Positions 25,067 through 34,321 of a DNA stretch of 64,000 bases are shown piece after piece (positions within the stretch are counted from its first letter, which is position 1; each line of letters opens with the position of its first letter). The translations under genes and the position numbers were made by a program. Under the pieces are notes generated by a model that was given only the letters and a program-made list of their open reading frames with translations, had not been told where the DNA came from and ran no database searches. This DNA comes from [Clostridium] asparagiforme DSM 15981 (GTDB lineage Bacteria; Bacillota; Clostridia; Lachnospirales; Lachnospiraceae), in the NCBI GenBank assembly GCA_025149125.1, contig CP102272.1:4154001-4218000 (forward strand), written 5' to 3'.

Positions 25067-25330
25067 ATGGCCCAGTATTGTGAATTCCTGCACTTAAAAA
25101 GCCTGGGATTTAGTAACCAGAACATCGCCCATAGTTGCAGCGTGTCTCGAAATACTGTCGCTACGGTCACCAAAAAGGCTGCGGAAATCAATCTTTCCTG
25201 GCCATTTGATATTGAGTCAAGTAACCTGAGATCTGCCGGAGTAAGTCTAAACCAACCAATGCGTAGATATGGCTGCTGGAAACGGCGGTCAAAAAATGAG
25301 CCAGTACTCATGGTTTACCGTATACTATAG
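25067..25330 (+). pseudogene. IS21-type transposase (IstA) N-terminal remnant
   Basis: The first 47 residues (MAQYCEFLHLKSLGF, NIAHSCSVSRNTVATV) match the N-terminal HTH of IS21-family IstA proteins. After about 25210 the frame turns to unrelated sequence and stops at 25330. No IstB partner or terminal repeat is seen. Confidence 0.75.
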
Positions 25331-25425
25331 CTGAGATCGAGGATGCAACACGTTTTATCCATAAGGGCGCCATTACCGCATTTGCCGGCTTTAATCCTGG
25401 CGTCAATGATTCCGTTGATTATTGT
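25327..25425 (+). pseudogene. IS110-family transposase fragment
   Basis: An internal frame reads AEIEDATRFIHKGAITAFAG followed by FNPGVNDS, which matches the conserved C-terminal half of IS110-type transposases. No start, no terminal end and no further homology are present. Together with the IS21 piece it marks an old insertion hot spot at the edge of the polysaccharide island. Confidence 0.7.
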
Positions 25426-25517
25426 AAATCAAACTTTTACATAAAAATCTTCAATTTTATATTGACAACCCTGAGAGATATTTAAGAAACATAAGAATGG
25501 CCAAGCAAGCAGCGCTT

Positions 25518-25667
25518 CTACAAAGACTTTTTACCTTCCATCCTTCGTCTTTCGATTTTCTTCGCACCGTGATAAACAATCGCACCCGTTAATACCACGA
25601 AAGATAGGCTAATTATGCTTGCCACATACACAACGACAAGGTGAAGCACAATTAGCCATTTGCTCAC
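25518..25667 (-). CDS. possible small membrane protein, 49 aa
   Basis: A GTG-started frame giving MSKWLIVLHLVVVYVASIIS, a membrane helix to about residue 32, and a basic tail (KKIERRRMEGKKSL). The ribosome site (GGGCGG) is weak. The positive-inside tail makes it plausible, but the AT-rich context can produce such frames by chance. Confidence 0.3.
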   Translation of the reverse strand: MSKWLIVLHLVVVYVASIISLSFVVLTGAIVYHGAKKIERRRMEGKKSL

Positions 25668-25771
25668 CCGCCCATCTTACATCCCCACAAAACATACACT
25701 CAACCAAGCGTACAATAAAAAAGGATAAATCCTGATAATGATTCATTTTCCTTGTTTCTTTTCTTTTAGAA

Positions 25772-25972
25772 TCATGAAATTCTCATTACTTTAAATGGGC
25801 AGACCCTCAAGCATTGATAGCAGCAAATACACTTACTTTTATCAATCTGTGGGTATTCAAAGCCTTCTTCGTCTTCAAGCATAGATATAGCTTCTCTTGG
25901 ACAAATCGCATAGCAGGCCGTGCAGCCATAACATTCTTCTTTTCGCTTATATAGTACTGGGATTTCTTTCAA
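25772..25972 (-). CDS. two-cluster [4Fe-4S] ferredoxin-type protein
   Basis: A 66-residue protein with two C-x2-C-x2-C-x3-C motifs (CYGCTACYAICP and CICCYQCLRVCP), i.e. a 2x[4Fe-4S] ferredoxin. Translation starts at TTG with GGAGGA about 7 bases upstream. In many polysaccharide loci this sequence is the N-terminus of a longer FrhB-like protein; here it is a separate gene placed after the FrhB-like gene. It likely feeds electrons to that protein. It is the last gene of the island, followed by IS debris, so it could be the start of a truncated second FrhB-like gene. Confidence 0.8.
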   Translation of the reverse strand: MKEIPVLYKRKEECYGCTACYAICPREAISMLEDEEGFEYPQIDKSKCICCYQCLRVCPFKVMRIS

Positions 25973-26027
25973 TTTGACTCCTCCTTACAGTTAAACGCGA
26001 AACATAAAGAGTAATCCGTAATCTGCA

Positions 26028-27125
26028 TTACCCCCCCCTAAAAACCCCTAACCTACTAATCCAACCATTCAAATGTTTCCACAACCAATTCCCACTGTGC
26101 CCACGCCAACAGCCTAACTCGCTCTCCCAACACAAGACTACACGAAGTATACTTTTAATTGAACTCTTCATTGTTCTTTTTACTTTCGTTTTTAACGAAT
26201 ATTGTATTGGAGCAGTATATTTTCCTTTTAATTCTTCAAAACTCATAGTATGCATATCACTAAAAAATGTATCTCTTTGAGGCGGTCTTGCACACGACCT
26301 GAATTCTGCTGGATTTCCTTTCACACCAGCTTCGTAAGACACTTCTTTTAATTTCATCCCATCACTAATATGATTAAAACTTTCCTGTCCTTTGTCTGTA
26401 CGAATCAATATAAGAGATGTTCCCATTCCATCATTCATTTCTGGAGCAACGTCATTAATTCCCCAGAAATCAGCAATCGTCAAATCAGACATCCTCATCT
26501 TTTTGGCTGCACATTCATAACAGGATGGCCTCAAACAATAGTCTCTCAAAAACATCTGCATAAAAGAATCTTTATCCTTAGAAATGTATAGTTTCTTAGC
26601 CATTTCTTCTGGAATTCTATCCAGAACTTCCTTCATACCAAAATCAGTCCAACTATCATCTTTACAGCGGAAATTGATTCCTATCAATTTACCACCATGT
26701 TTCTGTTCCTGATACTGCGCATACTCTCTCCACAACGCTGGTGATGGTACCCCGTGACAAATAAAATCCACGCAAATCAGATTGCCATAAGCTTTTCCTA
26801 AAAAGTTCTTCAACCCATTAACCTGACATCCTGTCCCAGTAAATAGTACCAGCTTCCCGGAAAGCAGATCTTCTTTTACCTGTCTAAATGTATGGCCCAC
26901 CTTCGCTTGCAGATACTTTGATCCCCGAAGCCTAATTAGTTTTTCTCTATCAGTAACAGCAATGAACTCTGCTCCGTAACAATCTTCAGACATAGCCACA
27001 CCATAAATCACGCCATGCTTATCAAGCACGTACTCTGCCAGAGAAGAAAATACTGCCCCAGAAGAACTACTTAATCTTACCTCTTTATCCGTGTTATAAC
27101 AAGCATATGCTTTTTCCAGTTTCAT
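26028..27125 (-). CDS. coenzyme F420 hydrogenase/dehydrogenase beta-subunit-like protein of a polysaccharide locus
   Basis: A 365-residue FrhB-like protein. SSSSGAVFSSLAEYVL near residue 20, LFTGTGCQVNGLKNFLG near 105 and FICHGVPSPALWREY near 135 are typical of the FrhB N- and C-terminal domains; CLRPSCYECAAKKMRMSDLTIADFWG (around 205-230) holds the Cys-rich iron-sulfur segment. The ATG at 27125 has GGAGG 8 bases upstream. Such proteins occur next to pyruvyl transferases in surface-glycan loci; their reaction is not established, but a flavin/Fe-S redox step on a sugar is assumed. The natural ferredoxin partner is the next gene. A run of eight C lies at its end. Confidence 0.78.
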   Translation of the reverse strand: MKLEKAYACYNTDKEVRLSSSSGAVFSSLAEYVLDKHGVIYGVAMSEDCYGAEFIAVTDREKLIRLRGSKYLQAKVGHTFRQVKEDLLSGKLVLFTGTGCQVNGLKNFLGKAYGNLICVDFICHGVPSPALWREYAQYQEQKHGGKLIGINFRCKDDSWTDFGMKEVLDRIPEEMAKKLYISKDKDSFMQMFLRDYCLRPSCYECAAKKMRMSDLTIADFWGINDVAPEMNDGMGTSLILIRTDKGQESFNHISDGMKLKEVSYEAGVKGNPAEFRSCARPPQRDTFFSDMHTMSFEELKGKYTAPIQYSLKTKVKRTMKSSIKSILRVVLCWESELGCWRGHSGNWLWKHLNGWISRLGVFRGG

Positions 27126-27460
27126 CCCCATATCCTCCTCTGATCCTCCTTTAAACAAAGCTAATGTTTCTTAATAGTCTTTTGTGGTGACTTAGCATCC
27201 TTTGACTAGTATATACTACCCAAAACTAAAGGCAACCATCAGTACAAACCTTAACACCCAATATCTTATCTTTATTAACAGAGTAATCAGCCAGAAAAAC
27301 AAATATAGCCGTTGCAAAGTCGATAATCTGACGTAGGATGGCAAACTCCGTACCGCAAAAAACCACACATTCAAATCCATCTAATGAATGTTTTAACACT
27401 GCCACCAAAATGCATATACCATGGATAGCTTGCTAAAGTTCTCTTTTATCTTTCATAGCC
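27126..27460. other. AT-rich gap with possible decayed frame
   Basis: No supported gene. A minus-strand frame of 60 codons (27226-27408) lacks a ribosome site and a recognisable domain; it may be a gene remnant between the flippase and the FrhB-like gene. Confidence 0.4.
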
Positions 27461-28972
27461 TTACTTTCCTAGTATCTTTTTGATTGGTCCCACAACAAGT
27501 TGCTTTTCCTCTGCATTCATTCCTAAGAAGTACATTGAAAGACCATACACTACTGTATATATGGTTGCAAACACTCCTAAACTAATAAGACCAGTAATAT
27601 TCGTAAATCTCATAATAATAACACCAACAACAAACGGAACAATCAGTGAAGGGATAACTTTAGCAATTTCTTTCCAGAAATACAACATATTCAGCCCAAT
27701 ACGAGCCTGATAATACCAATTCATGAAGATTATATTGCCTACAATAAGCGAAATCGCAGTTCCAAGTGCAGCACCTGCCGGCCCCATAAATTTAATCAGC
27801 GGAATGCTAATAAAAACGTTAACAATTGCAATTACCAGATAAACAACTGCTCTTGCTTTATGCATATTCTTCGCTCTCTGTATCTCAACACCGAGATTTT
27901 GAATTAATGGTACTGTGACCGGAATAATCAGTAACAATGCCACAATATAAGATCCATCATATTCCGAACCTGCCCAGATTTTCACAAATGGAACACCAAA
28001 ACATATAAATCCAGACAAGATCAATCCCAAAACCATGAGCTGAATGCGACCAACTTTTGTAAATAACCTCGTCAACTGAGCAGCATCATTTGATTCCGCT
28101 ACAATCCAATTGACTTTCGGAATAAATACATTTGATACAGAAGATGAAAATTGAATATATAGTGTATTAATCTGTCCGCCGACGCCATAAACTGCAACTG
28201 CTGTTGTACCAACTAATCTTCCCAACAAAAATTTATCCACACTCCAATTAATCTGGTCAATAATCTGATTCAAGAAAATGAAGAACGTGAATATCCACAT
28301 CTCTTCAAGTAATCTTGCCTGAAATCCTTTAAACTTAAACTTAATATGCAGTTTTCTAAAGCAATAAAAAACATTGGTTATCAATACTGCAAATGTAAGG
28401 AACGTTGTAATAGACACCATTCCTATAGACCCATAACCCATAATAAGCAGTGGGAGTGTCAAGAATGAACTGAAAATATTCTGTAAAAGAATTAACAGTT
28501 TCTGAAACAAAAATCTTTCATGTGCTGTGATGGAGCAGTTAAAAACGCTGTTTGGAAAAGTCAGTGCAAGATTGATTATAAGCAAACTCATTAAAACTCG
28601 TGCCGTTTCATATTCATTATCAGTAAGCCCTGTACCAAAGATTCCACGGATATTTTCAATCATCACAGCACCGCACAGAACACAAATAACCGAGATTGAA
28701 CAAAAGATCAGCATAAACATTCCGTTTAATTTTGCTACTCCATCTTCGTCCCTCTGTACCTTGTATTTTGAATAAAACCTAAGATATGAACTACCAAATC
28801 CTAAACTAAGCAGGCCGAGGTAAGAAACCACTGAATAAACCAATTGGTAAAGACCATATTCACTTTGTCCTAAAAGATGTAGCATTATTGGAGTATAAAC
28901 CAGATTGACTAAAATTTTAACTACTTCTCCAGCATAAGAAAGAAGCACCCCTGCCTTACGTTGATTAAGCAT
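27461..28972 (-). CDS. polysaccharide flippase (Wzx-like, MOP superfamily)
   Basis: A 503-residue protein with about 14 hydrophobic segments. The N-terminus (AGEVVKILVNLVYTPIMLHLLGQSEYGLYQLVYS) resembles the first helices of Wzx/RfbX flippases, shown here in part only as landmarks near residues 14-47. WSVDKFLLGRLVGTTAVAVYG (around 245) and FMGPAGAALGTAISLIVGN (around 395) are further family signatures. It would flip the lipid-linked repeat unit across the membrane for polymerisation by the EpsG-like protein. Its start overlaps the end of the pyruvyl transferase gene by 8 bases. Confidence 0.88.
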   Translation of the reverse strand: MLNQRKAGVLLSYAGEVVKILVNLVYTPIMLHLLGQSEYGLYQLVYSVVSYLGLLSLGFGSSYLRFYSKYKVQRDEDGVAKLNGMFMLIFCSISVICVLCGAVMIENIRGIFGTGLTDNEYETARVLMSLLIINLALTFPNSVFNCSITAHERFLFQKLLILLQNIFSSFLTLPLLIMGYGSIGMVSITTFLTFAVLITNVFYCFRKLHIKFKFKGFQARLLEEMWIFTFFIFLNQIIDQINWSVDKFLLGRLVGTTAVAVYGVGGQINTLYIQFSSSVSNVFIPKVNWIVAESNDAAQLTRLFTKVGRIQLMVLGLILSGFICFGVPFVKIWAGSEYDGSYIVALLLIIPVTVPLIQNLGVEIQRAKNMHKARAVVYLVIAIVNVFISIPLIKFMGPAGAALGTAISLIVGNIIFMNWYYQARIGLNMLYFWKEIAKVIPSLIVPFVVGVIIMRFTNITGLISLGVFATIYTVVYGLSMYFLGMNAEEKQLVVGPIKKILGK

Positions 28973-30101
28973 CCTCCTTCCCCTTTTCTTTCTTTAATGC
29001 ATTTTCCAACCATCTTAAAGATTGCACTCTCTGCTCATCAATTTGAAAATAGTTATATCCCAAATCATCATTCGAATAGCTTGTTTCGAGTTCTTTAGGT
29101 CTTATAAGCAAACTTTCCCTACCAATTAATTTGAGTAAAGTATGGATACGATCATCCATGTTCTTACTTCCAACATTCCTACTAAACACTCGAAAATTTT
29201 TTCCATATAAAATTGAAAAAACAGATGCATGAAAAGAATCTGTCAAGATAAAATTCGCATAATAAATTAAATTTAAAAATTCGATAGGACCGATACCTTC
29301 CATCCCCTTCTCTCTTTCGGACTGATTACAATCATCTAATGGCACTGCTATCAATTCAAGATTATTTTCTTTTGCATATTTTTGTGCAGCTTCACTTTTT
29401 TCTTCACTTTGCCCCAAGAAATAGCAGAACACATATGGCCTCTGACACGAGTTTTTTCTTATAAATTTTTTCCATTCTTCTCTATCCAAAATCATTGTCG
29501 GATCTAAGACAACCTGTATCAGACTTGATGTTAATGGACTTAACATTTCTTTTGCCTTTTCTTCTCTAACAGAAATGTATTTTAAATCAGATAATAGTAC
29601 TGCATAGCTTTTTTTCTCGATTCTGGATAATGAGGAAACTCCGATACTCGCAGCATATATCACCTTGTTTTTCTTTTTCACAAATGTAAGAAAAAAAGAC
29701 GGAATATTGTACGTTGGATTCCAAATCTGATCACTTCCACAAACAAAGCCATCATATGCACTATGGATTTCTTTCAGATCGGAATTAAAATATCTTTGAG
29801 AAATTTGTAAATGCTCACACCTAAAAGAATCAAAAAGGTATTTTGATTTTAAATCTATATCTTTCGTTACATAATGGCTTTTACGTGAAACTTTCTTTGC
29901 GATTTTTCTAACTATCTTGTCAATAGATAGATACTTAATATCACGCTTATAACTAAAGGTATTTAATTCAGAACCAACATCGTAGTTTATAATTTCAACC
30001 TTATGTCCCAATTTTTGTAAAGTCTTGTATAAAGCATATTCTTGCAAGAGTCCACCATAGTTATATATTTGTGCATCTAAAGTAAGTAATCCTATATTCA
30101 C
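28965..30101 (-). CDS. polysaccharide pyruvyl transferase family protein
   Basis: A 378-residue protein. YNYGGLLQEYALYKTLQKLGH (near residue 14), FVCGSDQIWNP (around 119) and ILTDSFHASVFSILYGKNF (around 285) are the three hallmarks of the family. It would transfer pyruvate from phosphoenolpyruvate as a ketal to a sugar of the repeat unit, adding negative charge. It is coupled to the flippase gene downstream and follows the EpsG-like gene by 15 bases. Which sugar is modified cannot be told. Confidence 0.88.
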   Translation of the reverse strand: MNIGLLTLDAQIYNYGGLLQEYALYKTLQKLGHKVEIINYDVGSELNTFSYKRDIKYLSIDKIVRKIAKKVSRKSHYVTKDIDLKSKYLFDSFRCEHLQISQRYFNSDLKEIHSAYDGFVCGSDQIWNPTYNIPSFFLTFVKKKNKVIYAASIGVSSLSRIEKKSYAVLLSDLKYISVREEKAKEMLSPLTSSLIQVVLDPTMILDREEWKKFIRKNSCQRPYVFCYFLGQSEEKSEAAQKYAKENNLELIAVPLDDCNQSEREKGMEGIGPIEFLNLIYYANFILTDSFHASVFSILYGKNFRVFSRNVGSKNMDDRIHTLLKLIGRESLLIRPKELETSYSNDDLGYNYFQIDEQRVQSLRWLENALKKEKGKEDA

Positions 30102-30116
30102 AATCCTACCTCACTT

Positions 30117-31271
30117 CTAATTAAAGAAAAATAAATATGGAACAATCTCAGAACGTCCCATTATAACATTATCATAATAGAATGTTGCAACCAAAAATAC
30201 AACAAAGATTATATGATACAGAATTCTAATATAGTTCCTTTTAACTGCAATCACTTCTGCAATCAGTATAGTTTCATAAACAGAAAAGAAATATCCCATT
30301 CTACTAGACTGTGGCGTAATACTTCCTAATTGTGATGTTACTGTATCTAGGATTAACATTGAAATTATAAAACCTGATGTAGGAAACCGTCTTTGTATCC
30401 TTTTCCAGTTAACGAATGTAAAAAATATGATAGGCATCCGTCTTAATATCTGCATAGGCATAAGCTGAACACTACCACTTATATATATCCTGACATATCT
30501 TGCGAATATGCTATTAATTGAAGCCAATAAGCCACCAATAATATTCAATCCTAAAAGGCACAAAATTCCTACAACTAATATAACTAAAACCTTATATAAA
30601 TCAGCGGATAATTGTATTCCGTTAAAAGCTAATCGTCGTTTTTCTTCCTCATTATCCATATATTTATAAATCAGCCATATGACAAATCCTATTACTGCAC
30701 TATTATGAAATAACAATGCAACCGCAATTGAGATAATAAAGCATCGATCTCGCTTAGCATTCAAAAAATGAGTTCCCCAAAAAAGGATTGCGATTGCAAT
30801 CCACTGCCTCATAGCATTTAAAGAACTGCCATAAAACATAAAGTAAAAAGCAAGCATTGCAATTGCCTTTGAATAACTTTCGCCATACTCCTTGATTCCT
30901 TTATACATAAAAATTATGATGATTAAATGTGTAAAGAAAAATACTCCTTGAATGGAGCCTGTAAGTTTTGCTGAAAAATAAAGTAATATGTTATAGCCAA
31001 TTTCCCAATTCAATACGGATTTATACTGAAAACTGGAATAAACTTTTTTACTTAGATAATCAAAAAAACTAGTGGAATTTTTTGCTGCATCGAATAATAC
31101 ATTCACATACACTTCGGTATCTGTTCCAATGCCAATTTTTCTGAATCCTGCTATGAATATCGGAAGTATTAATGCCAATATAATTAGAAATTTAGCACCA
31201 AGCCCTCTTTTATTTTCACCAAATCCAAGGATTATAGCAGATAATATGAATGTTATTATATAGACTGCCAT
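30117..31271 (-). CDS. EpsG-family polysaccharide polymerase (Wzy-like)
   Basis: A 384-residue membrane protein with about 10-11 predicted helices and the EpsG-type N-terminal pattern: ALILPIFIAGFRKIGIGTDTEVYVN, in which the R-x-x-G-x-G-T-D segment follows the second helix. SSLNAMRQWIAIAILFWG (near residue 150) with its M-R-Q is another family mark. EpsG proteins polymerise lipid-linked repeat units outside the membrane. It lies between the GT2 and the pyruvyl transferase genes. Confidence 0.85.
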   Translation of the reverse strand: MAVYIITFILSAIILGFGENKRGLGAKFLIILALILPIFIAGFRKIGIGTDTEVYVNVLFDAAKNSTSFFDYLSKKVYSSFQYKSVLNWEIGYNILLYFSAKLTGSIQGVFFFTHLIIIIFMYKGIKEYGESYSKAIAMLAFYFMFYGSSLNAMRQWIAIAILFWGTHFLNAKRDRCFIISIAVALLFHNSAVIGFVIWLIYKYMDNEEEKRRLAFNGIQLSADLYKVLVILVVGILCLLGLNIIGGLLASINSIFARYVRIYISGSVQLMPMQILRRMPIIFFTFVNWKRIQRRFPTSGFIISMLILDTVTSQLGSITPQSSRMGYFFSVYETILIAEVIAVKRNYIRILYHIIFVVFLVATFYYDNVIMGRSEIVPYLFFFN

Positions 31272-31283
31272 AAATCCACCTCC

Positions 31284-32282
31284 CTATTTTATACAATTCG
31301 TATGCCACCTATCTTTTATTCTTACAATATAGCATACAATATTATAAAAATATTTTATTAAAACAAATCTCAAGAATTCATAAAAATTGCAATATTTGGC
31401 ATATTCACCACATCTAGTATTTTTTACACGAGTCCAAACATAATCAACGATTTTCTTTGATGCTTCGGTCCCACTTTTTATGTCTCTTATTATCATTGTT
31501 ACATAAATATTGATTTCCTCTTTTTTAAACAATCCATACATTTCTGGAAGATTACTATTGGCCTCTGCCACTAGCCATTCTGCTCGATAAATCACATCCC
31601 AGTACCTTGAATCTAATTTTGAGTTCATTGCAGAAGTATTCCGAATAAAATACGTGTATAATGGAATATCTTGAAAAACAATTTCATTTGCCTTTTCAAT
31701 AGCTTTAATTGCAAAAATTTGATCCTCTCCAATTCTTAGTTTTTCATCAAAAAAGAGATTTTCTATACATTTCTTTCGATATAATTTTGAACAAACGCTT
31801 CCATCAATTTCTTTTGTCTTAAACATACTGAAAAATGTTTGGTATTTATTCCAGCGTTTGATGTTGAATTTATCTTTATAAAATTTATTTCCATCACACT
31901 TCCATGTGCACATGGAAATATCCGCCTTCGCACTTTTAATATTCCTGTATAAAATCTCTAAATATCTAGGATCTATTGTATCATCGGAGTCGATAAATGT
32001 AATATACTCCCCTTTTGCTTTTGACAATCCAGCATTTCTCGCTCTAGAAACACCACTATTATTCTGATTTATTAAAATAATCCTTTTATCCCTTATTGTA
32101 TATTGCTTGCATATTCCTAATGAATTATCTGTACTTCCATCATTTATTACAATCGCTTCAAAATCACTATATGTTTGACTTATAATACTATCCAGGCAAT
32201 TTTTTAAATATGCCTCAGCATTATAAACAGGAATAACGATACTTATTAATTCACCTTCTTTGGTACGATTTACTTTTTGCAT
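31284..32282 (-). CDS. family 2 glycosyltransferase
   Basis: A 332-residue GT-A enzyme. ISIVIPVYNAEAYLKNCLDSI starts the nucleotide-binding fold, VINDGSTDNS is the UDP-binding turn, GVSRARNAGLSKAKGEYITFIDSDD contains the D-x-D motif (DSDD near residue 95). The C-terminal third is basic and aromatic. The ATG at 32282 is chosen because AAAAGG lies about 5 bases upstream; an upstream ATG at 32303 is possible. The IS701-like element sits just upstream and may have separated it from its promoter, so expression may depend on the insertion. Confidence 0.88.
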   Translation of the reverse strand: MQKVNRTKEGELISIVIPVYNAEAYLKNCLDSIISQTYSDFEAIVINDGSTDNSLGICKQYTIRDKRIILINQNNSGVSRARNAGLSKAKGEYITFIDSDDTIDPRYLEILYRNIKSAKADISMCTWKCDGNKFYKDKFNIKRWNKYQTFFSMFKTKEIDGSVCSKLYRKKCIENLFFDEKLRIGEDQIFAIKAIEKANEIVFQDIPLYTYFIRNTSAMNSKLDSRYWDVIYRAEWLVAEANSNLPEMYGLFKKEEINIYVTMIIRDIKSGTEASKKIVDYVWTRVKNTRCGEYAKYCNFYEFLRFVLIKYFYNIVCYIVRIKDRWHTNCIK

Positions 32283-32403
32283 ATTACCTTTTCCTTTTTC
32301 CATAGAAGTTAAATATATACAAATTATCAGCTTCCACGTCAAACCCCAGAGTTTTTCTCACTGCTTCATTCACGCTTTATATTTCTTCTATTGTTTTGTT
32401 TGT

Positions 32404-32420
32404 CTAGTACTACAGCGAAC
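32404..32420. repeat. IS left end with CTAG duplication
   Basis: CTAG plus 13-base terminal repeat TACTACAGCGAAC, exact inverse of 33886-33902. Confidence 0.9.
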
Positions 32421-32481
32421 TTTGATTACTTTATTTAAATATCCCCCTGTTTTTGATATAATAAAAAAAGGGGGGGATACT

Positions 32482-33753
32482 ATGATGATAAATACAGCAT
32501 ACGACCCACGGCTATTAGAACAGTGGGCAGTTGATCTAAACAGTACCCAGGAAATTGAACAATGCTTAGAGCCATACCTGCATCAATACGATTGCGCCTT
32601 TACCTCTCAAAAACAGTCTAAACATTTTGCAAACTTTGTCAGGGGGCTGCTTAGTCCTTTGGACCGTAAATCCATTGAACCGATTGCTTTACATCTAGCT
32701 GGTGAAAAGTCGGTCCGTCCCATGCAGCAGTTCTTTACACGTGCACCACTCAAGGAAGATGATATTCTTGATACCTACCAGCAGCTTCTGGCAGCCCAGC
32801 TAAACCACACTGGTTCAATGCTTTCTGTTGATGATACCAGCTTTGTAAAGAAAGGGACCCATTCCATTGGAGTAAAGCGGCAATACTGTGGCAGACCGGG
32901 TAAACGGGAAAACTGCCAGGTTGGAGTATTCCTTTCCTATGCCGGGGACTCTGGATACGGTTTGGTGGATTATGAGCTTTATATCCCCCAGGAATGGTTC
33001 CAGGACTCCCATCAGGACCTGCGTACCAGATGCCAGCTCCCAGAACAGCGGCGCTTCCTTACAAAAAACCAGATTGCCCAGAACCTTCTCAACCATGCCT
33101 TCGAAACCGGACGGTTTCAGGCACAATGGATCGGATGTGACGCTGCATATGGATGTGACCATGCCTTTTTGGATGGCCTGAAGCTGCCCGGAGAAGTATG
33201 GTATTTTGCGGCTACAAACGCAAAGGAACAGGTATTCCTGGAACAGCCCCAGATATGCAACCCAGAACCAGGCAAGAACCGCGGCCGCCCAAAGAAACAT
33301 CCGATATGGACGATACAGCCAGTCAGTGTCAAAAGCATAGCGGAAGATCCTGCTGCTCCATGGGAGCAGGTAACACTGGCTGAAGGTTCTAAGGGGCCCA
33401 TCCTGGCACAGAGATTCATGCTGCGCGTTGTCGCTTGCCGTAAGGATGGGAACCGTAATTATTTAAAACCGGGTAAAGAAGTCTGGCTGTATATCCGTAA
33501 ATACGAGGATGGGACCATCAAATATTTTGTGTCGAATGCTCCGCAAGACATCCCCTGTGCAGAGCTGGACCGTGCAGCAACCCTAAGATGGCCAATCGAA
33601 CAATGCTTTGAGGAGTACAAAAGCTATCTTGGAATGACCCACTATGAGGGTTGCAGCTATCCGGGCTGGAAACGTCACATACTATTTGTAATGATCGCAC
33701 ATCTGTTTACAACCCAAATACGAGAGAACGTAAAAAAAAGGGGGTCCCTTTAA
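32482..33753 (+). CDS. IS701-family DDE transposase
   Basis: A 423-residue transposase. LSVDDTSFVKKGTHSIGVKRQYCG (near residue 112) carries the first catalytic Asp in the D-D-T form typical of IS701 enzymes; QWIGCDAAYG near 215 carries the second; RWPIEQCFEEYKSYLGMTHYEG near 370 carries the Glu. The start is ATG (32482 or 32485) behind AAGGGGGGGG. The GC content is higher than in the surrounding operon. The frame is intact, so the element may be mobile. Confidence 0.9.
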   Translation: MMINTAYDPRLLEQWAVDLNSTQEIEQCLEPYLHQYDCAFTSQKQSKHFANFVRGLLSPLDRKSIEPIALHLAGEKSVRPMQQFFTRAPLKEDDILDTYQQLLAAQLNHTGSMLSVDDTSFVKKGTHSIGVKRQYCGRPGKRENCQVGVFLSYAGDSGYGLVDYELYIPQEWFQDSHQDLRTRCQLPEQRRFLTKNQIAQNLLNHAFETGRFQAQWIGCDAAYGCDHAFLDGLKLPGEVWYFAATNAKEQVFLEQPQICNPEPGKNRGRPKKHPIWTIQPVSVKSIAEDPAAPWEQVTLAEGSKGPILAQRFMLRVVACRKDGNRNYLKPGKEVWLYIRKYEDGTIKYFVSNAPQDIPCAELDRAATLRWPIEQCFEEYKSYLGMTHYEGCSYPGWKRHILFVMIAHLFTTQIRENVKKRGSL

Positions 33754-33885
33754 CAATGCCTATGGTCGTCAGGTTGTTCTGTAGCATGATGGAGTACACG
33801 TCTTCCTGTATGCAAAAAATTGTATATTATCACATAAAAAGGAATCATTGTGCCTACCTGTCACACCGTAAAAAGAAATTATCTT

Positions 33886-33902
33886 GTTCGCTGTAGTACT
33901 AG
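33886..33902. repeat. IS right end with CTAG duplication
   Basis: Exact inverse of the left end. The CTAG on both sides fits the 4-bp target duplications of the IS701 family. Confidence 0.9.
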
Positions 33903-34281
33903 TACAGTACATTTTAAATATAGACCTTTCTTCTATATTTTTCTTCTTCGCTATAAACTTTTCAGTTGATCCAATCACCCTTCCGAAATTTCCTACAGCA
34001 GAACTATTGTCTTGGTTATCTTTCGTCATCACTATACGTGCGCCAATTACTATATTATTATCACTTGGGACTGCCGGAATAATAATATCATCAGCTCCGA
34101 TAAAAAAATCGTCCAACTCTACTATATCCCATACATCTTTTTGTACTTACAGCATATAACATATTCCTTGCGTCACTAATAGTATCCCTATCACCCGTTT
34201 CTAGTAAAAAAACATATCTCTTATCGACTCTGTCTGCCCAAATCTCAACGTTACTACCTATTGTAGCACCGAGTTTCCAGA
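33903..34281 (-). pseudogene. hexapeptide-repeat acetyltransferase remnant next to the IS
   Basis: The minus strand encodes KLGATIGSNVEIWADRVDKR and DTISDARNMLYAVSTKRCMG, then shifts frame near the poly-T at 34103-34109 and continues FFIGADDIIIPAV, NNIVIGARIVMTKDN, NSSAVGNFGRVIG. This is the left-handed beta-helix of a sugar O-acetyltransferase. It has no start, contains a frameshift or deletion, and ends at the IS end, so it is dead. It probably once modified the polysaccharide. Confidence 0.8.
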
Positions 34282-34321
34282 GTCATTTATATATTTTTAA
34301 CTTTACTTTTATGATTATTTT

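Larger units (their letters stand above)
32404..33902 (+). mobile_element. complete IS701-like insertion sequence
   Basis: About 1.5 kb: CTAG target duplications at 32404-32407 and 33899-33902, inverted ends TACTACAGCGAAC (32408-32420) and GTTCGCTGTAGTA (33886-33898), and one transposase gene. The element points opposite to the polysaccharide operon and lies between a decayed acetyltransferase and the GT2 gene. Confidence 0.9.

Noticed and set aside
25003..25311. 102-codon minus-strand frame
   Set aside because: It is opposite to the IS21 remnant, whose plus-strand translation is recognisable.
27226..27408. 60-codon minus-strand gene between the flippase and FrhB-like genes
   Set aside because: No ribosome site and no recognisable domain; at most a remnant.
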